DNA of 64,000 nucleotides from Paraspadella gotoi (taxonomy: Eukaryota; Chaetognatha), in contig CM119267.1 in assembly GCA_051294375.1 (NCBI GenBank), positions 2,519,315-2,583,314 of the forward strand. The letters run 5' to 3'. Below are positions 1-10,559 of the stretch, piece by piece. The notes under the pieces were generated by a model. That model was given only the letters and a program-made list of their open reading frames with translations. It was not told the DNA's origin and did not search any database. The translations under genes were made by a program, and so were the position numbers. Numbering within the stretch: position 1 is the stretch's first letter; each line of letters opens with the position of its first letter.

Positions 1-905
1 TTCCTACCCTCTCTTCTCTCTCCCCTCTCCTCTTTCTCTCTCCTTTTTCTCCTCCTCCTCTGCTCCTCCTCTTTCTCTCTCCCCCCGCTCCTCTAATTTT
101 TCTCTCCTCTTTTCTCCTTCTCCTCCCTTCCTTCCTCCCTCCTATCTCTCTCCCCTCTCAACTTCCCCTCTTTTTCTCTCACTCTTTCTCCCTTCCTCGC
201 CTTCCTCCTTCCGTCCTCGCCTCTTTCCGTCTCCCCTCCTTCCCGGTCCCGACGTCCCTCTCTCCTCTTCGTCCTCTTTTCTGCCTTTCCTTGCCCTTTC
301 CTTCCCTTCCTTCCTCCCCTCCTCTCTCCTCTCTTCCCTCTTTTTTCCTCTGCTTTCTCCCCTCCTTTCCTGTCTCCTCCTCTTGCTTCTCTCTCCTGTC
401 CACCTTTCCCTCCTCTCTCCCTGTCCTCTTCCCTCCCATCTTCTCAACTCTTTACTCTTCCCCTCCTCCCCTTCCCCTCTTTTTCTCTTCCTCTTTTCTC
501 CTTCCTCCCTTCCTCCTTTCCTTCCTCCCTCGTTTCTCTCTTCCCCTCTCCTTCCCCCTTCTTTTTCTCCTTCTCTCCTTTCTCCCTTCTCCCTGTCTTC
601 CTCTCCTCTTTCTGCTCTCCCTACTCCTTCCCCCTCTTCCTCCACTTTCTACTTCCTCTCCTTTCCTCCTTCCCTATCCTTTTTTCCCAGCTTCCTTTTA
701 CCCTTCCTCCTTCCCTCTTTCTCTGCCTTTCTCACCTTTCCTCCCTTCTCTTCTTCCTCCTTCCCCCTCTTCTCCTCTTCTTCCCGTATTTTTCTCTCCT
801 CCTTTCTCCCTTCTCCTTTATCCTTTGCTTACTCCCTCCCTTCCTCCCTTCCCTCCTCATCCTCCCTTCCTCCCTTCCCTCCATCTCCTTCCTTTCTCTC
901 CGCCA
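1..905. repeat. Polypyrimidine low-complexity tract
   Basis: The plus strand is almost entirely C and T for about 900 bases (TTCCTCCC, TCTCTCC, TTTCTC words), with very few purines. Long open frames on both strands here are translated low complexity (Ser/Leu/Pro/Phe on plus, Arg/Glu/Gly on minus). No gene is seen. Confidence 0.9.
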
Positions 906-1035
906 CTGAAATCCAAATGAATTCCCGATTGTGATTTTCTATGGCGACGCGTGAACTTCTCGTTTAGATAAGTAAAAACAAATGATTCAGAATCTCGGAA
1001 TAAATGCGTTTTTGAAAGTGGCCGATTTGGCGGAA

Positions 1036-1754
1036 GCGTGCGGCGTCGCGCGGCAGGAGGGGCGGGCGGCAGCGGACGGCAGCGGTCGGCAGCGGGCAGC
1101 ACCGAGCGGCAGCGGGCAGCACCGAGCGGCAGCGGGCGGCAGCGGGCGGCAGCGNNNNNNNNNNNNNNNNNNNNNNNNNNNNNNNNNNNNNNNNNNNNNN
1201 NNNNNNNNNNNNNNNNNNNNNNNNNNNNNNNNNNNNNNNNNNNNNNNNNNNNNNNNNNNNNNNNNNNNNNNNNNNNNNNNNNNNNNNNNNNNNNNNNNNN
1301 NNNNNNNNNNNNNNNNNNNNNNNNNNNNNNNNNNNNNNNNNNNNNNNNNNNNGTGGTAGCACATGTCAACGGGATGTGGCAGCAGCGGAAGAAGACATGA
1401 AAAGCAAAAAGACGGTAGAGGATGATGTGGGCGGCTGGAGTGGCAGCTGGAAGCAGCAAATGGTGGCAACCAGCAGAAAAGGACAGAGGTGGCAGCGGTG
1501 GTAGCAGCCACAGGGAGTGGCAATGGGCTACAGTAGGCTGCAGCAGCAAGTAGCTATGAGCGGCATTGCTTGAAAGCAAGTGGCAGTGAACAGTAGTATG
1601 ATGTGTCTAGCTGCATAAAGCGGCAGTGGGTAGCAGTGGGCGGTAGCGGGCGTCGGCAGTGGGCGGCAGCGAGTGGCAGCGGGCAGCAGCGGGCGGCAGC
1701 AGAGGGCAGCGGGCGGAAACGGTTGGCAGCAGGCGGTAGTGGACGGCAGCGAAC
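1036..1754. repeat. GC-rich CGGCAG-type minisatellite, interrupted by a gap
   Basis: A degenerate array built on GGCGGCAGCGGGCAGC-like units flanks an N run at 1155-1352. It continues, more diverged and AT-richer, through 1353-1620 and becomes clear again at 1620-1754. Ala/Arg/Gly-rich frames across it are repeat translation. Confidence 0.8.
1155..1352. other. Assembly gap (198 N)
   Basis: Unsequenced bases inside the CGGCAG minisatellite. Confidence 1.
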
Positions 1755-1854
1755 GTCAAATTGCAAAAGAAACATTTAAAGAATTTTGATTTTAAAATTT
1801 TATTTAATCAAAAGTTTCCTTTTAAATCAATATTATTATTAATTATTACATTCG

Positions 1855-2105
1855 GCTAGAGATGGTCGGGCTGTCAGATATAATTTTGGTCTCTCGGTAA
1901 TTATTTTGGTGTCTCAGTCATTTTGGGTCTGTCGGTCATCATTTTGGGTTGGTCGATCATTATTTGGGTCTGTCAGTCATCATTTTGGTCTGTCGGTCAT
2001 TATTTTGGTGTCTCAGTCATTTTGGGTCTGTCAGTCATCATTTTGGGTCTGTCGGTTATCATTTTGGGTTGGTCGATCATTATTTGGGTCTGTCGGTCAT
2101 GATTA
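1855..2105. repeat. GTCTGTCGGTCAT minisatellite
   Basis: Units of about 20-27 bases resembling GGGTCTGTCGGTCATCATTT repeat some ten times. There is a higher-order pattern: a GGGTTGGTCGATCATTATTT variant occurs twice, about 110 bases apart. The words resemble the GGTCGGTCTGTCGGT end of an interspersed repeat seen elsewhere in the window (for example 17025-17060), from which the array may derive. Confidence 0.8.
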
Positions 2106-2230
2106 CCTCGTCTTCGCATCGTTTAGTCTTAAGACTTTTCATCTCTTTTAAATTTGAGTTCAGTTTTGTTTATTTTTGTTTTTTATTTCTCCTTAAGAAA
2201 AAGGGAGGAGGATAAAAGGGGATATGTGTC

Positions 2231-2231
<1 letters not shown>

Positions 2232-2287
<56 letters not shown>

Positions 2288-2314
2288 CGAGAGAGAGAGA
2301 GGTTAGAGAGAGAC
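2232..2314. repeat. (GA)n microsatellite
   Basis: About 40 GA dinucleotides, interrupted near the 3' end. The surrounding 2106-3120 holds no supported gene. It contains G-rich stretches (2385-2405) and then a pyrimidine-rich run. Confidence 0.95.
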
Positions 2315-3119
2315 AATTTTAATCTAAATGAATAAAAGCCAATCGCCTCTTTTATTGTCTGGTGGGAGGAAAATTGGAGCGTTGGGGTGGGGGGGGTGGG
2401 GGGAGTGAAAATGGATCGAGGAAATGAATCAAAAGGGAAAACGAATTGTGGTGTGAAACTAGAGGAAAAAATAGATTGTAGGGGATGTTGTGGGGGAAAG
2501 GGAAATTAGATTGTGGTTTAGGTGAGGGAGCAATTGAACCCTGGGTTGAATGATTGATTTAGTAGAATTGGATTCGAAGAGATGGTTCATAAAAGGAAGT
2601 TAAGAAAAAGGGAAAGGGCGAGATCGAGTGAGAGGATGAAAGAAATCTAAATCGTGAATCGTGAAAAGAAAAGGAGTAAAGAAAAGAAAAGAAAAGAAGA
2701 GAAAAGAAATAAAATTTGGGCAGAAAAATAGTGTTGCCCTCAGTGACCATTATCTTTAGCACCGAAAACAACCACTTTTTCTTTCTTTCTATTTTTCTTT
2801 TTCCTCTTCTTTTTTTCTCTTCTTTTTTTATAATCATTTTTTCTTTTGACCATTCTTTTATCGTAAATACCTCTCTTTCGCTACCTCTCTTGACAATAAC
2901 TTCTTTTTCGTCGAGAAATCCTTTTAATCCTTTTTTTCCTTTTTTTATTCCTTTTTTAATTCAACTTCCTTCTTGTTGTTTTCTCCTTTATTCTTTTCTT
3001 ATTTTTTTCTTTTTCCTTTTTCTTTCCTCCCTTTCCTTTCCTCTCTTCCTCCATCCTCTTCTGTCCGGAACCGATGATTCATTCTTCCCATTTCTTCTCA
3101 TTTCCTCTTTATCAATTTC

Positions 3120-3125
<6 letters not shown>

Positions 3126-3181
<56 letters not shown>
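3126..3181. repeat. (CT)n microsatellite
   Basis: 28 perfect CT units. The Leu/Ser-rich frame running through 2716-3411 is translation of this and the flanking T-rich sequence. Confidence 0.95.
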
Positions 3182-3182
<1 letters not shown>

Positions 3183-3183
<1 letters not shown>

Positions 3184-4480
3184 GGCCGAAGCATAAATTA
3201 TTTAAAAGATTCTTATCCCATGTTTTTAGTTTTTATTCATTTCCTTTATTTGATATTTTATTTATTCATCGATTTTAAATTCGTAGATTCATATTCGGTC
3301 TTGAAGCAAAACGTGAGAAATATTTACTGGTTTATAATAACAAATAATAACTTAACCTGGCATATTAATCAATTGGGGATCCTTTTTCTCGAAACGTTTA
3401 ATTATTCCTAATTAGGTCTTTAACTACGTTTATTTTGAATGAGGTTGAGTTCTTCAATCTCATTTACATATTGTAGTAGTTTAGATAATTTTTCATATCC
3501 TAGCAATACTTTTAACGGACGCTATGAATGAATTATATATAGTTTTATAATTATAAAGTTAATACGCCCGTGCGTTGGAATTCGTTTTTTCCACGAGAAT
3601 AATTTAAGAGAAGACAGGACTAGACAATTAGACATGTCGGGACTAGGGAATGTCATTAGCGTCTTTTGTTTTGTTTTTGTTGTTAGCGTCTCTTTTTGAT
3701 TTTATTCGTGTCTGATGATTAGCATTGTTGTGGTCCCTCTTCCCTTTACTGTAAAACATTTTATGTTTTTTGATTTGTGGTTTTTTTTTTGAATGTTTAT
3801 TAACGTTTTATACTTGACCTTTTTCAGTTTTTTACTGTTTCTGGTTTTCATGATTTTGACAACTGATCTTTGAACGTTCTTGAACGTTATATTTTATAGT
3901 TTCTTATGAATTTGTTCATAACGTTTTAATTTTAATTAATTATTCATGGTATATCCTTTCTTTTCGTTGTTGTATAGAGATTTACAAAGAATTTTGAATT
4001 GTTACAACGATTTTATTATTATTTCTGTCTTTTCTGTCTGTTTGTCTATATTTTTATCGGTCTTTCTATCGGTGAATGAAGATAACACCAAATAAGGTTA
4101 AATAAGAAAAGAAAATTCATTATGTAAACAGGTACTATTATCTGAATCACGTGTTATTGCAGATCCAATGGGAAACGAGAAAGAATGATCAACCTTTATA
4201 AAGGAGTCAAAGAGGAAGAGGAGGAGGAGGAAGAGGAGAAGGAGGAAAAAGAGAAAGCAGAAGGCAAAATTTTAAAGTAAATTTTAAGCATTAAATGAAA
4301 ATAAAATTTTAATTTTAATTTTTGGGTTGTAAACGCAAAATTAATTTTTACTGTTAAATCGGAATCTCGTTGTTTCCATAACGAGGTTCTGCTCTCAAGT
4401 TCACGGGCGCCGCCATATTTTCTTACCCCCCCCCCTCTACCTCTCCATCTTGATCTAATGAGGTTGGGTCGAACGGGCGG
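3183..4480. other. AT-rich sequence, no gene seen
   Basis: Mostly unique AT-rich DNA with many stops in all frames. A short GAGGAA purine run lies at 4211-4262. No RNA gene or repeat array is recognised. Confidence 0.6.
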
Positions 4481-4556
4481 CGACCAACAAAGATTTATCC
4501 CCTTAACAGCAAAACTCTGAAAATAAAAAACCCTTCAGCTATTTTTACCTTAAAAT

Positions 4557-5001
4557 AGCGAGAGTAAAAAGAAAGAGGAAAGAAGATAAAAGGGAGAAAT
4601 AAGGAGAAAAGAAGGAAAGAAGAGGAAGGGAGGAAAGGAGTGAACAAAGAATAAAGGAGAGATAAGGAGGAAAGGAGATAAAAAGAGAAAATAAGAAAAA
4701 GGAGGAAAGAAGAGAAAAAGGAGGAAAGGAGAGAAAGATGAGGAAAGGAGAGAAAAAGGAGGAAAGAAGAAAAAGGGAGGAAAGAGGAGAAAAAAAACCA
4801 AAAAAATGATAAGACAAGAATGAAATGGGAGACGAAGACGAAAAGAAGAAAAAGAAAAAGAAGAAAAGAAAAGAGAAAAGGTCGGTGGCCAATGACAAGA
4901 AGTAGAAACAAACGTAAAGGAAAAAGTAAGCTATTTTATAAGGGGAATCATTAAGAGAGTTAGGGAGGGAGACAAGTAGCGAGAGAGAGAGAGAGAGAGA
5001 G

Positions 5002-5045
<44 letters not shown>

Positions 5046-5255
5046 AAAGAGAGAAAGAGAGAGACACCGAGAAGAGAGAAAGAGTAGAGAGAGAGAGAGA
5101 GAGACATCAGAAAGAGAGAGAGAGAGAGAACCAGAGAAGAGAGAGAGAGAGAGAGAGAGGAGAAGAGACACAGAGAAGAGAGAGAAGAGAAGACAACAGA
5201 GAAGAAGAGAGAGAAGAGAGAGAAGAAGAAGAGAGAGAGAGAACGAGAGAGAGTG
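4557..5255. repeat. Purine-rich tract and interrupted (GA)n
   Basis: AGGAAAGGAGAAAAAGGAGG-like purine sequence (4557-4880) is followed by interrupted (GA)n with ACAGAGAA and CACCGAGAAGAG interruptions (4979-5255). No coding signal is seen. Confidence 0.9.
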
Positions 5256-5339
5256 ATTCCAACATCTTGAGTCGGCTTTAAATCATTTCCGGTGGCCCTG
5301 ATTTTTCTTGGCGAAGGTGAGGCGATGATCCTTGACGAG

Positions 5340-5428
5340 GTGAGCGCCGCTTTTGGCGCCGGCGTTTGGCGCCGGAAGAAGAAGCGCCGGAAATAAGCGC
5401 CGGTAGAAGAAGCGCCGGAAATGAAGGT
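5340..5428. repeat. Cluster of GCGCCGG motifs
   Basis: At least six copies of GGCGCCGG/GCGCCGGAA spaced 13-17 bases apart (for example GGCGCCGGCGTTTGGCGCCGG and AGAAGCGCCGGAAAT). It forms a small GC-rich island between two purine tracts. Confidence 0.7.
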
Positions 5429-5499
5429 GAACGACGCCGAGAAATAATTTACGGCCCAAGGACCAAAAAATCGTCGTTAAGCTGGAGTAGGGGTCACCC

Positions 5500-5885
5500 A
5501 AAAAGAGATGGGAGAAGGAAAAGGAGGAAAAAAGGAAAGGGAGGAAGGAGAATGGAGAAGGAAAAGGAAAGAAGAAAAAAAGGAGGAAGAAGAATAAAAA
5601 AAAGAAAATGGAGGAAAGAAGAAAAGGGAGGAAGAAAAATAAAAAAGGAAAAGGGAGGAAGAAACAAAAGGGGAATGGAGAATGGAGAAGGAAACGGAAG
5701 TAAGGGAGGAAGGGGAGGAAGGAGAATGGAGAAGGAAAAGGGAGGAAGGGAGGAAGGAAAATAAAGAAAGAAAAGGGGAGAAGGAAGGAAAGGAAGGAAG
5801 GAGAAGGGAGAAGAAAAACTAAGGACGGGAGGAAGGGGAGGTAGAAGATGAGAGAAGGTAAAGAAAGGAAGGAAGGCAATATAAG
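5500..5885. repeat. GGAAGGAGAA purine tract
   Basis: A nearly pure-purine plus strand with loose GGAGGAAGGAGAATGGAGAA units. Lys/Glu/Gly-rich open frames here are repeat translation. Confidence 0.85.
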
Positions 5886-5969
5886 GAAAAAGTTATGGGG
5901 TCAATAAGCAAGTAAAATAAATAACCGTTTTTTGTTTAACTGAAAATTAGGGATCTGAAAGTCAGCGTT

Positions 5970-6030
5970 GAGAAGAAAGAAAGAGAGAGAGAGAGAGAGA
6001 GGGAGAACCGGACGTGACGAGAGAATGCAT

Positions 6031-6071
<41 letters not shown>

Positions 6072-6076
6072 AAGCG
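5970..6076. repeat. (GA)n microsatellite, interrupted
   Basis: Two GA runs separated by a short CCGGACGTGACGAGAGAATGC-like unique segment. Confidence 0.9.
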
Positions 6077-6254
6077 CTCAATTGAAAAACAAACAACAGA
6101 GGAACTCTGACCCTCGTAATTCAGAGAAATTGAAATCCCCGGATGAGGGAAGAATCCCCGACAAAACATTTCCCCTCTGCTTTCTCTTTGAAACTCCTTC
6201 TCTTCCCTTCATCATTCCGTCTCTCTGTCACAATCATTAAAGTTATCATCTTCT

Positions 6255-6388
6255 TAGGCATCATAATCATCATCGACATCTTCATGCGCATCATAATCAA
6301 ACTCATCCACATCATCATCAATGTTAACATATTGAATATCAGTGACATCATCCTCATCGCGTTTATCATCATCATTATCACCAACAGG
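6255..6388. repeat. Imperfect ATC triplet repeat
   Basis: ATCATCATC and CATCGACATC words in an imperfect triplet array. Ile/Met-rich frames on both strands reflect it. A 10-N gap follows at 6405-6414. Confidence 0.8.
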
Positions 6389-6404
6389 TGAGAAAACAAG
6401 GACG

Positions 6405-6414
6405 NNNNNNNNNN
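6405..6414. other. Assembly gap (10 N)
   Basis: Ten Ns, a nominal-size gap. Confidence 1.
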
Positions 6415-6429
6415 TTTGGTCCCTAACTC

Positions 6430-7060
6430 AGATTTAAGGTTCGGGAAGACAACAGCGACAACAACAACAACAACTTTTTCTTCGCGCATCTTTTCTTAGA
6501 AATGAGATTTCAACTGTGACGGAAATCAAGGAAAAAAACTTCAAATTTTCTATTGCTGTTAAAAAAAAATACAATTCATAATAAACAACTATACAAATTA
6601 TTAAAATCAAAAAACTTTTCTTAAAAAAATTTTCATGCTATTTTTGGCACCGCTGGCACAATTTATAATGATGAATTTGACAAAGGAATTTTTTATAAAC
6701 ATAAAAACAAAACCAATAATTTAAATATGAATCATCAATAAAGAGTTTTTGAAAAATCCTTTTTAAATTATTACATTTTATAGATAGTATATTATTTATG
6801 GTTTTGTTCTCATCCTACAACTTATCAGTTATATACATCTAAAACAAACGCTCAATTCTACTATTAATAATATTAATATTAATATTAATAACATTATCCT
6901 GAGAATTCAGTTTTTAATTCCACCTCCTTTTTTCAGATTCTCAACTTCCTGGTCCTCTCACTCTCACCCTCGTCTCGGTCTCTCTCTCACTCTCGCTCGT
7001 TCTCTTCTCAGTCTCTGTCTTTCTCTCTCTGTCTCACTCTGTGTATCTCCCTGCATTTCA
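6430..7060. other. AT-rich spacer, no gene seen
   Basis: AT-rich DNA with an AATATTAATATTAATATT stretch near 6870, ending in CT-rich sequence with TCTCGCTC and GTCTCTGTC words. No supported gene. Confidence 0.6.
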
Positions 7061-7112
7061 ATCGTGTTGGATCACGTGACCTCTAAGCCTTTTGTTTTTC
7101 TTCTACGGGGAT

Positions 7113-7245
7113 TTTTTCTTTTCTTTTCTTTTCTTTTCTTTTCTTTTCTTTTCTCTTCTCTTCTCTTCTCTTCTCTTCTCTTCTCTTCTCTTCTCTTCTC
7201 TTCTCTTCTCTTCTCTTCTCTTTTCTTTTCTTTTCTTTTCTTTTT
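7113..7245. repeat. TTTTC / TTCTC pentanucleotide array
   Basis: Perfect TTTTC pentamers change to TTCTC pentamers (about 15 units) and back to TTTTC, so a point variant has spread through the centre of the array. Confidence 0.95.
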
Positions 7246-7404
7246 TCTTTTTTCATTCGTTTTTCTGTCCTTTTTTTTTCAAGGGAACATTCTTGCTTAA
7301 CATTTATTTAATGTCGAACAAATTTTGTCTTTTTGAATTCCTTCTGTTTAATTTTAGTTTTATTCTCGCCACATCTTTTTATTCAGTTCACCTACATTTC
7401 TCCC

Positions 7405-7615
7405 AGGTCAAGTCACACACTCCACATTCCCCACATCTCACTTCCCACATCTTACTCTCTCCTTTCTTACCTCACTTTCCACACTCCACACTTCCCACAT
7501 CTCACTTCCCACATCCCACTGACTCCTTCCATATCTAACTTTCCACACACCACACTTCCCACATCTCACTTCCCACATCCCACATTCTCCTTCCATACCT
7601 CACTTTCCACACTCC
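7405..7615. repeat. CACATCTCACTTCC minisatellite
   Basis: Units such as CACACTTCCCACATCTCACT and CACATCCCACATTCTCCTTC repeat with a longer period of about 65-75 bases. No coding signal. Confidence 0.75.
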
Positions 7616-7679
7616 ACGGTCCCACCCCAAATGTAGACAAGGATTCATCTTTTGTCGACACATGTCACAATGTTGAAGA

Positions 7680-7790
7680 TATCGTCGTCGTCGTTGTCGT
7701 CATCGTCGTCGTCGTCTTCGTCGTCATCTTTGTCGTCTTCGTCGTCGTCTTCGTTGTCATCTTCGGCGTTGTCGTTTTCAAATGGAATGT
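7680..7790. repeat. TCG/TCA imperfect triplet repeat
   Basis: TCGTCGTCGTTGTCGTCATC-type triplets. Val/Phe-rich frames across it are repeat translation. Confidence 0.9.
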
Positions 7791-8036
7791 TCAATTAATT
7801 TTTTATTAACTCTATTCTCCTGGAAGCCACATATCGAAGTTAATTTATTTATCAAGTTATAATTTTATTAGATATAAAAGGAGCCATGCAATATTTATTT
7901 AACAATTTCTCACTTATCTGTTTTTGCCTTCTTTCTTTTGTTTTCTTTTTTTTTTATCAAAAGCAAAATCTCAACATTTTCTGTCTCATTTTACTTCTTC
8001 TTTATATGCCTCATATTTTTATTTTCTCGACATTTC

Positions 8037-8178
<142 letters not shown>

Positions 8179-8404
8179 TTTTTCCTCGACTCTCCCTCTA
8201 TCGGCCATTTCCCGCGATATCTTCATTGTTCTTTTATTTGTCCTCCAGGACTCGCGTCCCTTTTGTTTGCGTTTTCGCTATTTTTTCTACAGTCGCCATC
8301 TCTCATCGGACCGACACAGTTACAAAGTGACGAGCTATGCCCATTGACGCCTTCTCTGATATTACAAAGAGGAAGGCCTTTTAAAAGAATATAAATATCA
8401 CTAA

Positions 8405-8903
8405 CTCTCTCTCTCTCTCTCTCTCTCTCTNNNNNNNNNNNNNNNNNNNNNNNNNNNNNNNNNNNNNNNNNNNNNNNNNNNNNNNNNNNNNNNNNNNNNN
8501 NNNNNNNNNNNNNNNNNNNNNNNNNNNNNNNNNNNNNNNNNNNNNNNNNNNNNNNNNNNNNNNNNNNNNNNNNNNNNNNNNNNNNNNNNNNNNNNNNNNN
8601 NNNNNNNNNNNNNNNNNNNNNNNNNNNNNNNNNNNNNNNNNNNNNNNNNNNNNNNNNNNNNNNNNNNNNNNNNNNNNNNNNNNNNNNNNNNNNNNNNNNN
8701 NNNNNNNNNNNNNNNNNNNNNNNNNNNNNNNNNNNNNNNNNNNNNNNNNNNNNNNNNNNNNNNNNNNNNNNNNNNNNNNNNNNNNNNNNNNNNNNNNNNN
8801 NNNNNNNNNNNNNNNNNNNNNNNNNNNNNNNNNNNNNNNNNNNNNNNNNNNNNNNNNNNNNNNNNNNNNNNNNNNNNNNNNNNNNNNNNNNNNNNNNNNN
8901 NNN
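8405..8903. other. (CT)n running into an assembly gap
   Basis: CT units (8405-8430) run into 473 Ns (8431-8903), and CT units reappear at 8921-8939. The gap probably spans or was caused by the microsatellite. Confidence 0.95.
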
Positions 8904-8984
8904 AAAGACTTCCTTTATCTTTCTCTCTCTCTCTCTCTCAGCAAATATAAGGGATGGAGAATGTGGAGTTCTTGCTATAAGTTG

Positions 8985-9361
8985 TTCAAGACATTGTGGC
9001 TAACCTTTAGGTAGAGAATGTGGAACAGATTGTGGCAAACACTAAAATAGAGATTGTATTGAGTTGATTGCGTCAGAGATTGTGGCAGCGATTGCGGCAG
9101 ATATTGCGGCATAGATTGCTGCGGAGATTTTAGAGAGATTGTGGCTGCAATTGCAGCAGAGACTTTACAAGCGATTGCGGCAGCGATTGCGGCAACGATT
9201 GCGGCATAGAATGCGGCAGATTGCAGTTAAAGTGGTGAAGATCAAGGCGGTGCCTTTGAAGCTTTTGCCTCAGGTCATGGGGTCTTCGAGACGAGAAAGA
9301 TTATTAGACCTATGGTCGAACAGGGGAGAGAGAGAGAGGAGAGAGGAGAGAAGAGAGAGAT

Positions 9362-9392
<31 letters not shown>

Positions 9393-10060
9393 GAGAGAGA
9401 GAGAGATAGAGCGCTGTGGGTTAGGGTTCTAATTTAATGAGAGCAGTCCAATTAGCAGACTTTAATGGCCGAGACTCCGGAATTATTCTGTCTCTCGTCT
9501 CTCTCTTTTTCTCTCTCTCTCTCACTCTCTCTCTCTCACTTTTTCTCGGTCGCTATGTCCTCTAAATTTACTTTTTGAATTGATTCATATTTTTTTTGCC
9601 AATTTTTCTACAAAACTTTATCCATTATTTTTAATTAAAAGAAAACAGAATGTTTTCTCTACTTTGACTTNNNNNNNNNNNNNNNNNNNNNNNNNNNNNN
9701 NNNNNNNNNNNNNNNNNNNNNNNNNNNNNNNNNNNNNNNNNNNNNNNNNNNNNNNNNNNNNNNNNNNNNNNNNNNNNNNNNNNNNNNNNNNNNNNNNNNN
9801 NNNNNNNNNNNNNNNNNNNNNNNNNNNNNNNNNNNNNNNNNNNNNNNNNNNNNNNNNNNNNNNNNNNNNNNNNNNNNNNNNNNNNNNNNNNNNNNNNNNN
9901 NNNNNNNNNNNNNNNNNNNNNNNNNNNNNNNNNNNNNNNNNNNNNNNNNNNNNNAGACTCGCTGCAAATCAAAACGAAGGACGAATGAAAAAGGGCAGTC
10001 ATGATTCGTGACAATAAAAAATTCGGAAAAACCTCATCTGGAGAAAAGGAAGAGAGATGG
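8985..10060. repeat. Duplicated block 1, copy A (with gap)
   Basis: This about 1.1-kb segment reappears at 13555-14760. It starts near ACATTGTGGCTAACCTTTAG. It contains a 12-base minisatellite of GATTGCGGCAGC-type units (9060-9225), interrupted GA and CT microsatellites (9328-9545) and an N run (9671-9954). It ends in sequence (GACGAATGAAAAAGGGCAGT) also present at 14683. The small frames across the GCGGCA units are repeat translation. The missing bases seem to be represented in copy B. Confidence 0.8.
9671..9954. other. Assembly gap (284 N)
   Basis: The flanks match 14240-14253 on the left and 14645-14655 on the right in copy B of the duplicated block. Confidence 1.
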
Positions 10061-10461
10061 TTAATATGGGACCGCACAGGTGATTCCTCACGTGCAACTT
10101 GCAGGTTGTTGATTTACTGCATTTGCATCTTTAATAAAAATCCTCCCAAATCAAATTTCTTTCTAATGCGCATGATGATAAGAAAAAGCGGCCATTCGTC
10201 TTCTGAGAGATCCTCAGCGGGACAAAGGTTTTAGAGATTACAGATGAATATAAGGATATCAGTTGCCTGAAACGCCGGGACCCGTTCTTACAAAGATAAA
10301 AGTGTTACAAGCAGAATGCCCTCCATTGTTAAGTGGAAGTTATGGATCTCTGATCCGTCTACTACGGGCCAGACAAGAATGAATGTCTGTTACTAGATTC
10401 GTTAAACTTACTGTCTAAGGCATATTTCTTCTATTTAAGATGAATGAACAAGGTATAATAC

Positions 10462-10541
10462 AGAATTTTTGTGAGAGAAAGGTATCTTCCATTTTCCTGG
10501 AACGAACAAATATTATTTAGCCAGAATTTTTGTGAGAGAAA
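10462..10541 (+). repeat. Short direct repeat CAGAATTTTTGTGAGAGAAA
   Basis: The 20-base word occurs at 10462 and again at 10522, each followed by loosely similar sequence (TTCCTGGAACGAACAAA and TTCTGGTTCGATTGAACAAA). A 60-codon frame spans it. Its coding status is unknown and I see no homology. Confidence 0.6.
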
Positions 10542-10559
10542 AGGGATTCTCCACAATTT

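Noticed and set aside
142-934. Arg/Glu-rich and Ser/Leu/Pro-rich frames at the left edge
   Set aside because: Frames of a polypyrimidine tract, open on both strands at once.
7405-7615. Regular short repeats considered as a CRISPR array
   Set aside because: Units are adjacent and variable with no unique spacers, and the sequence is animal.
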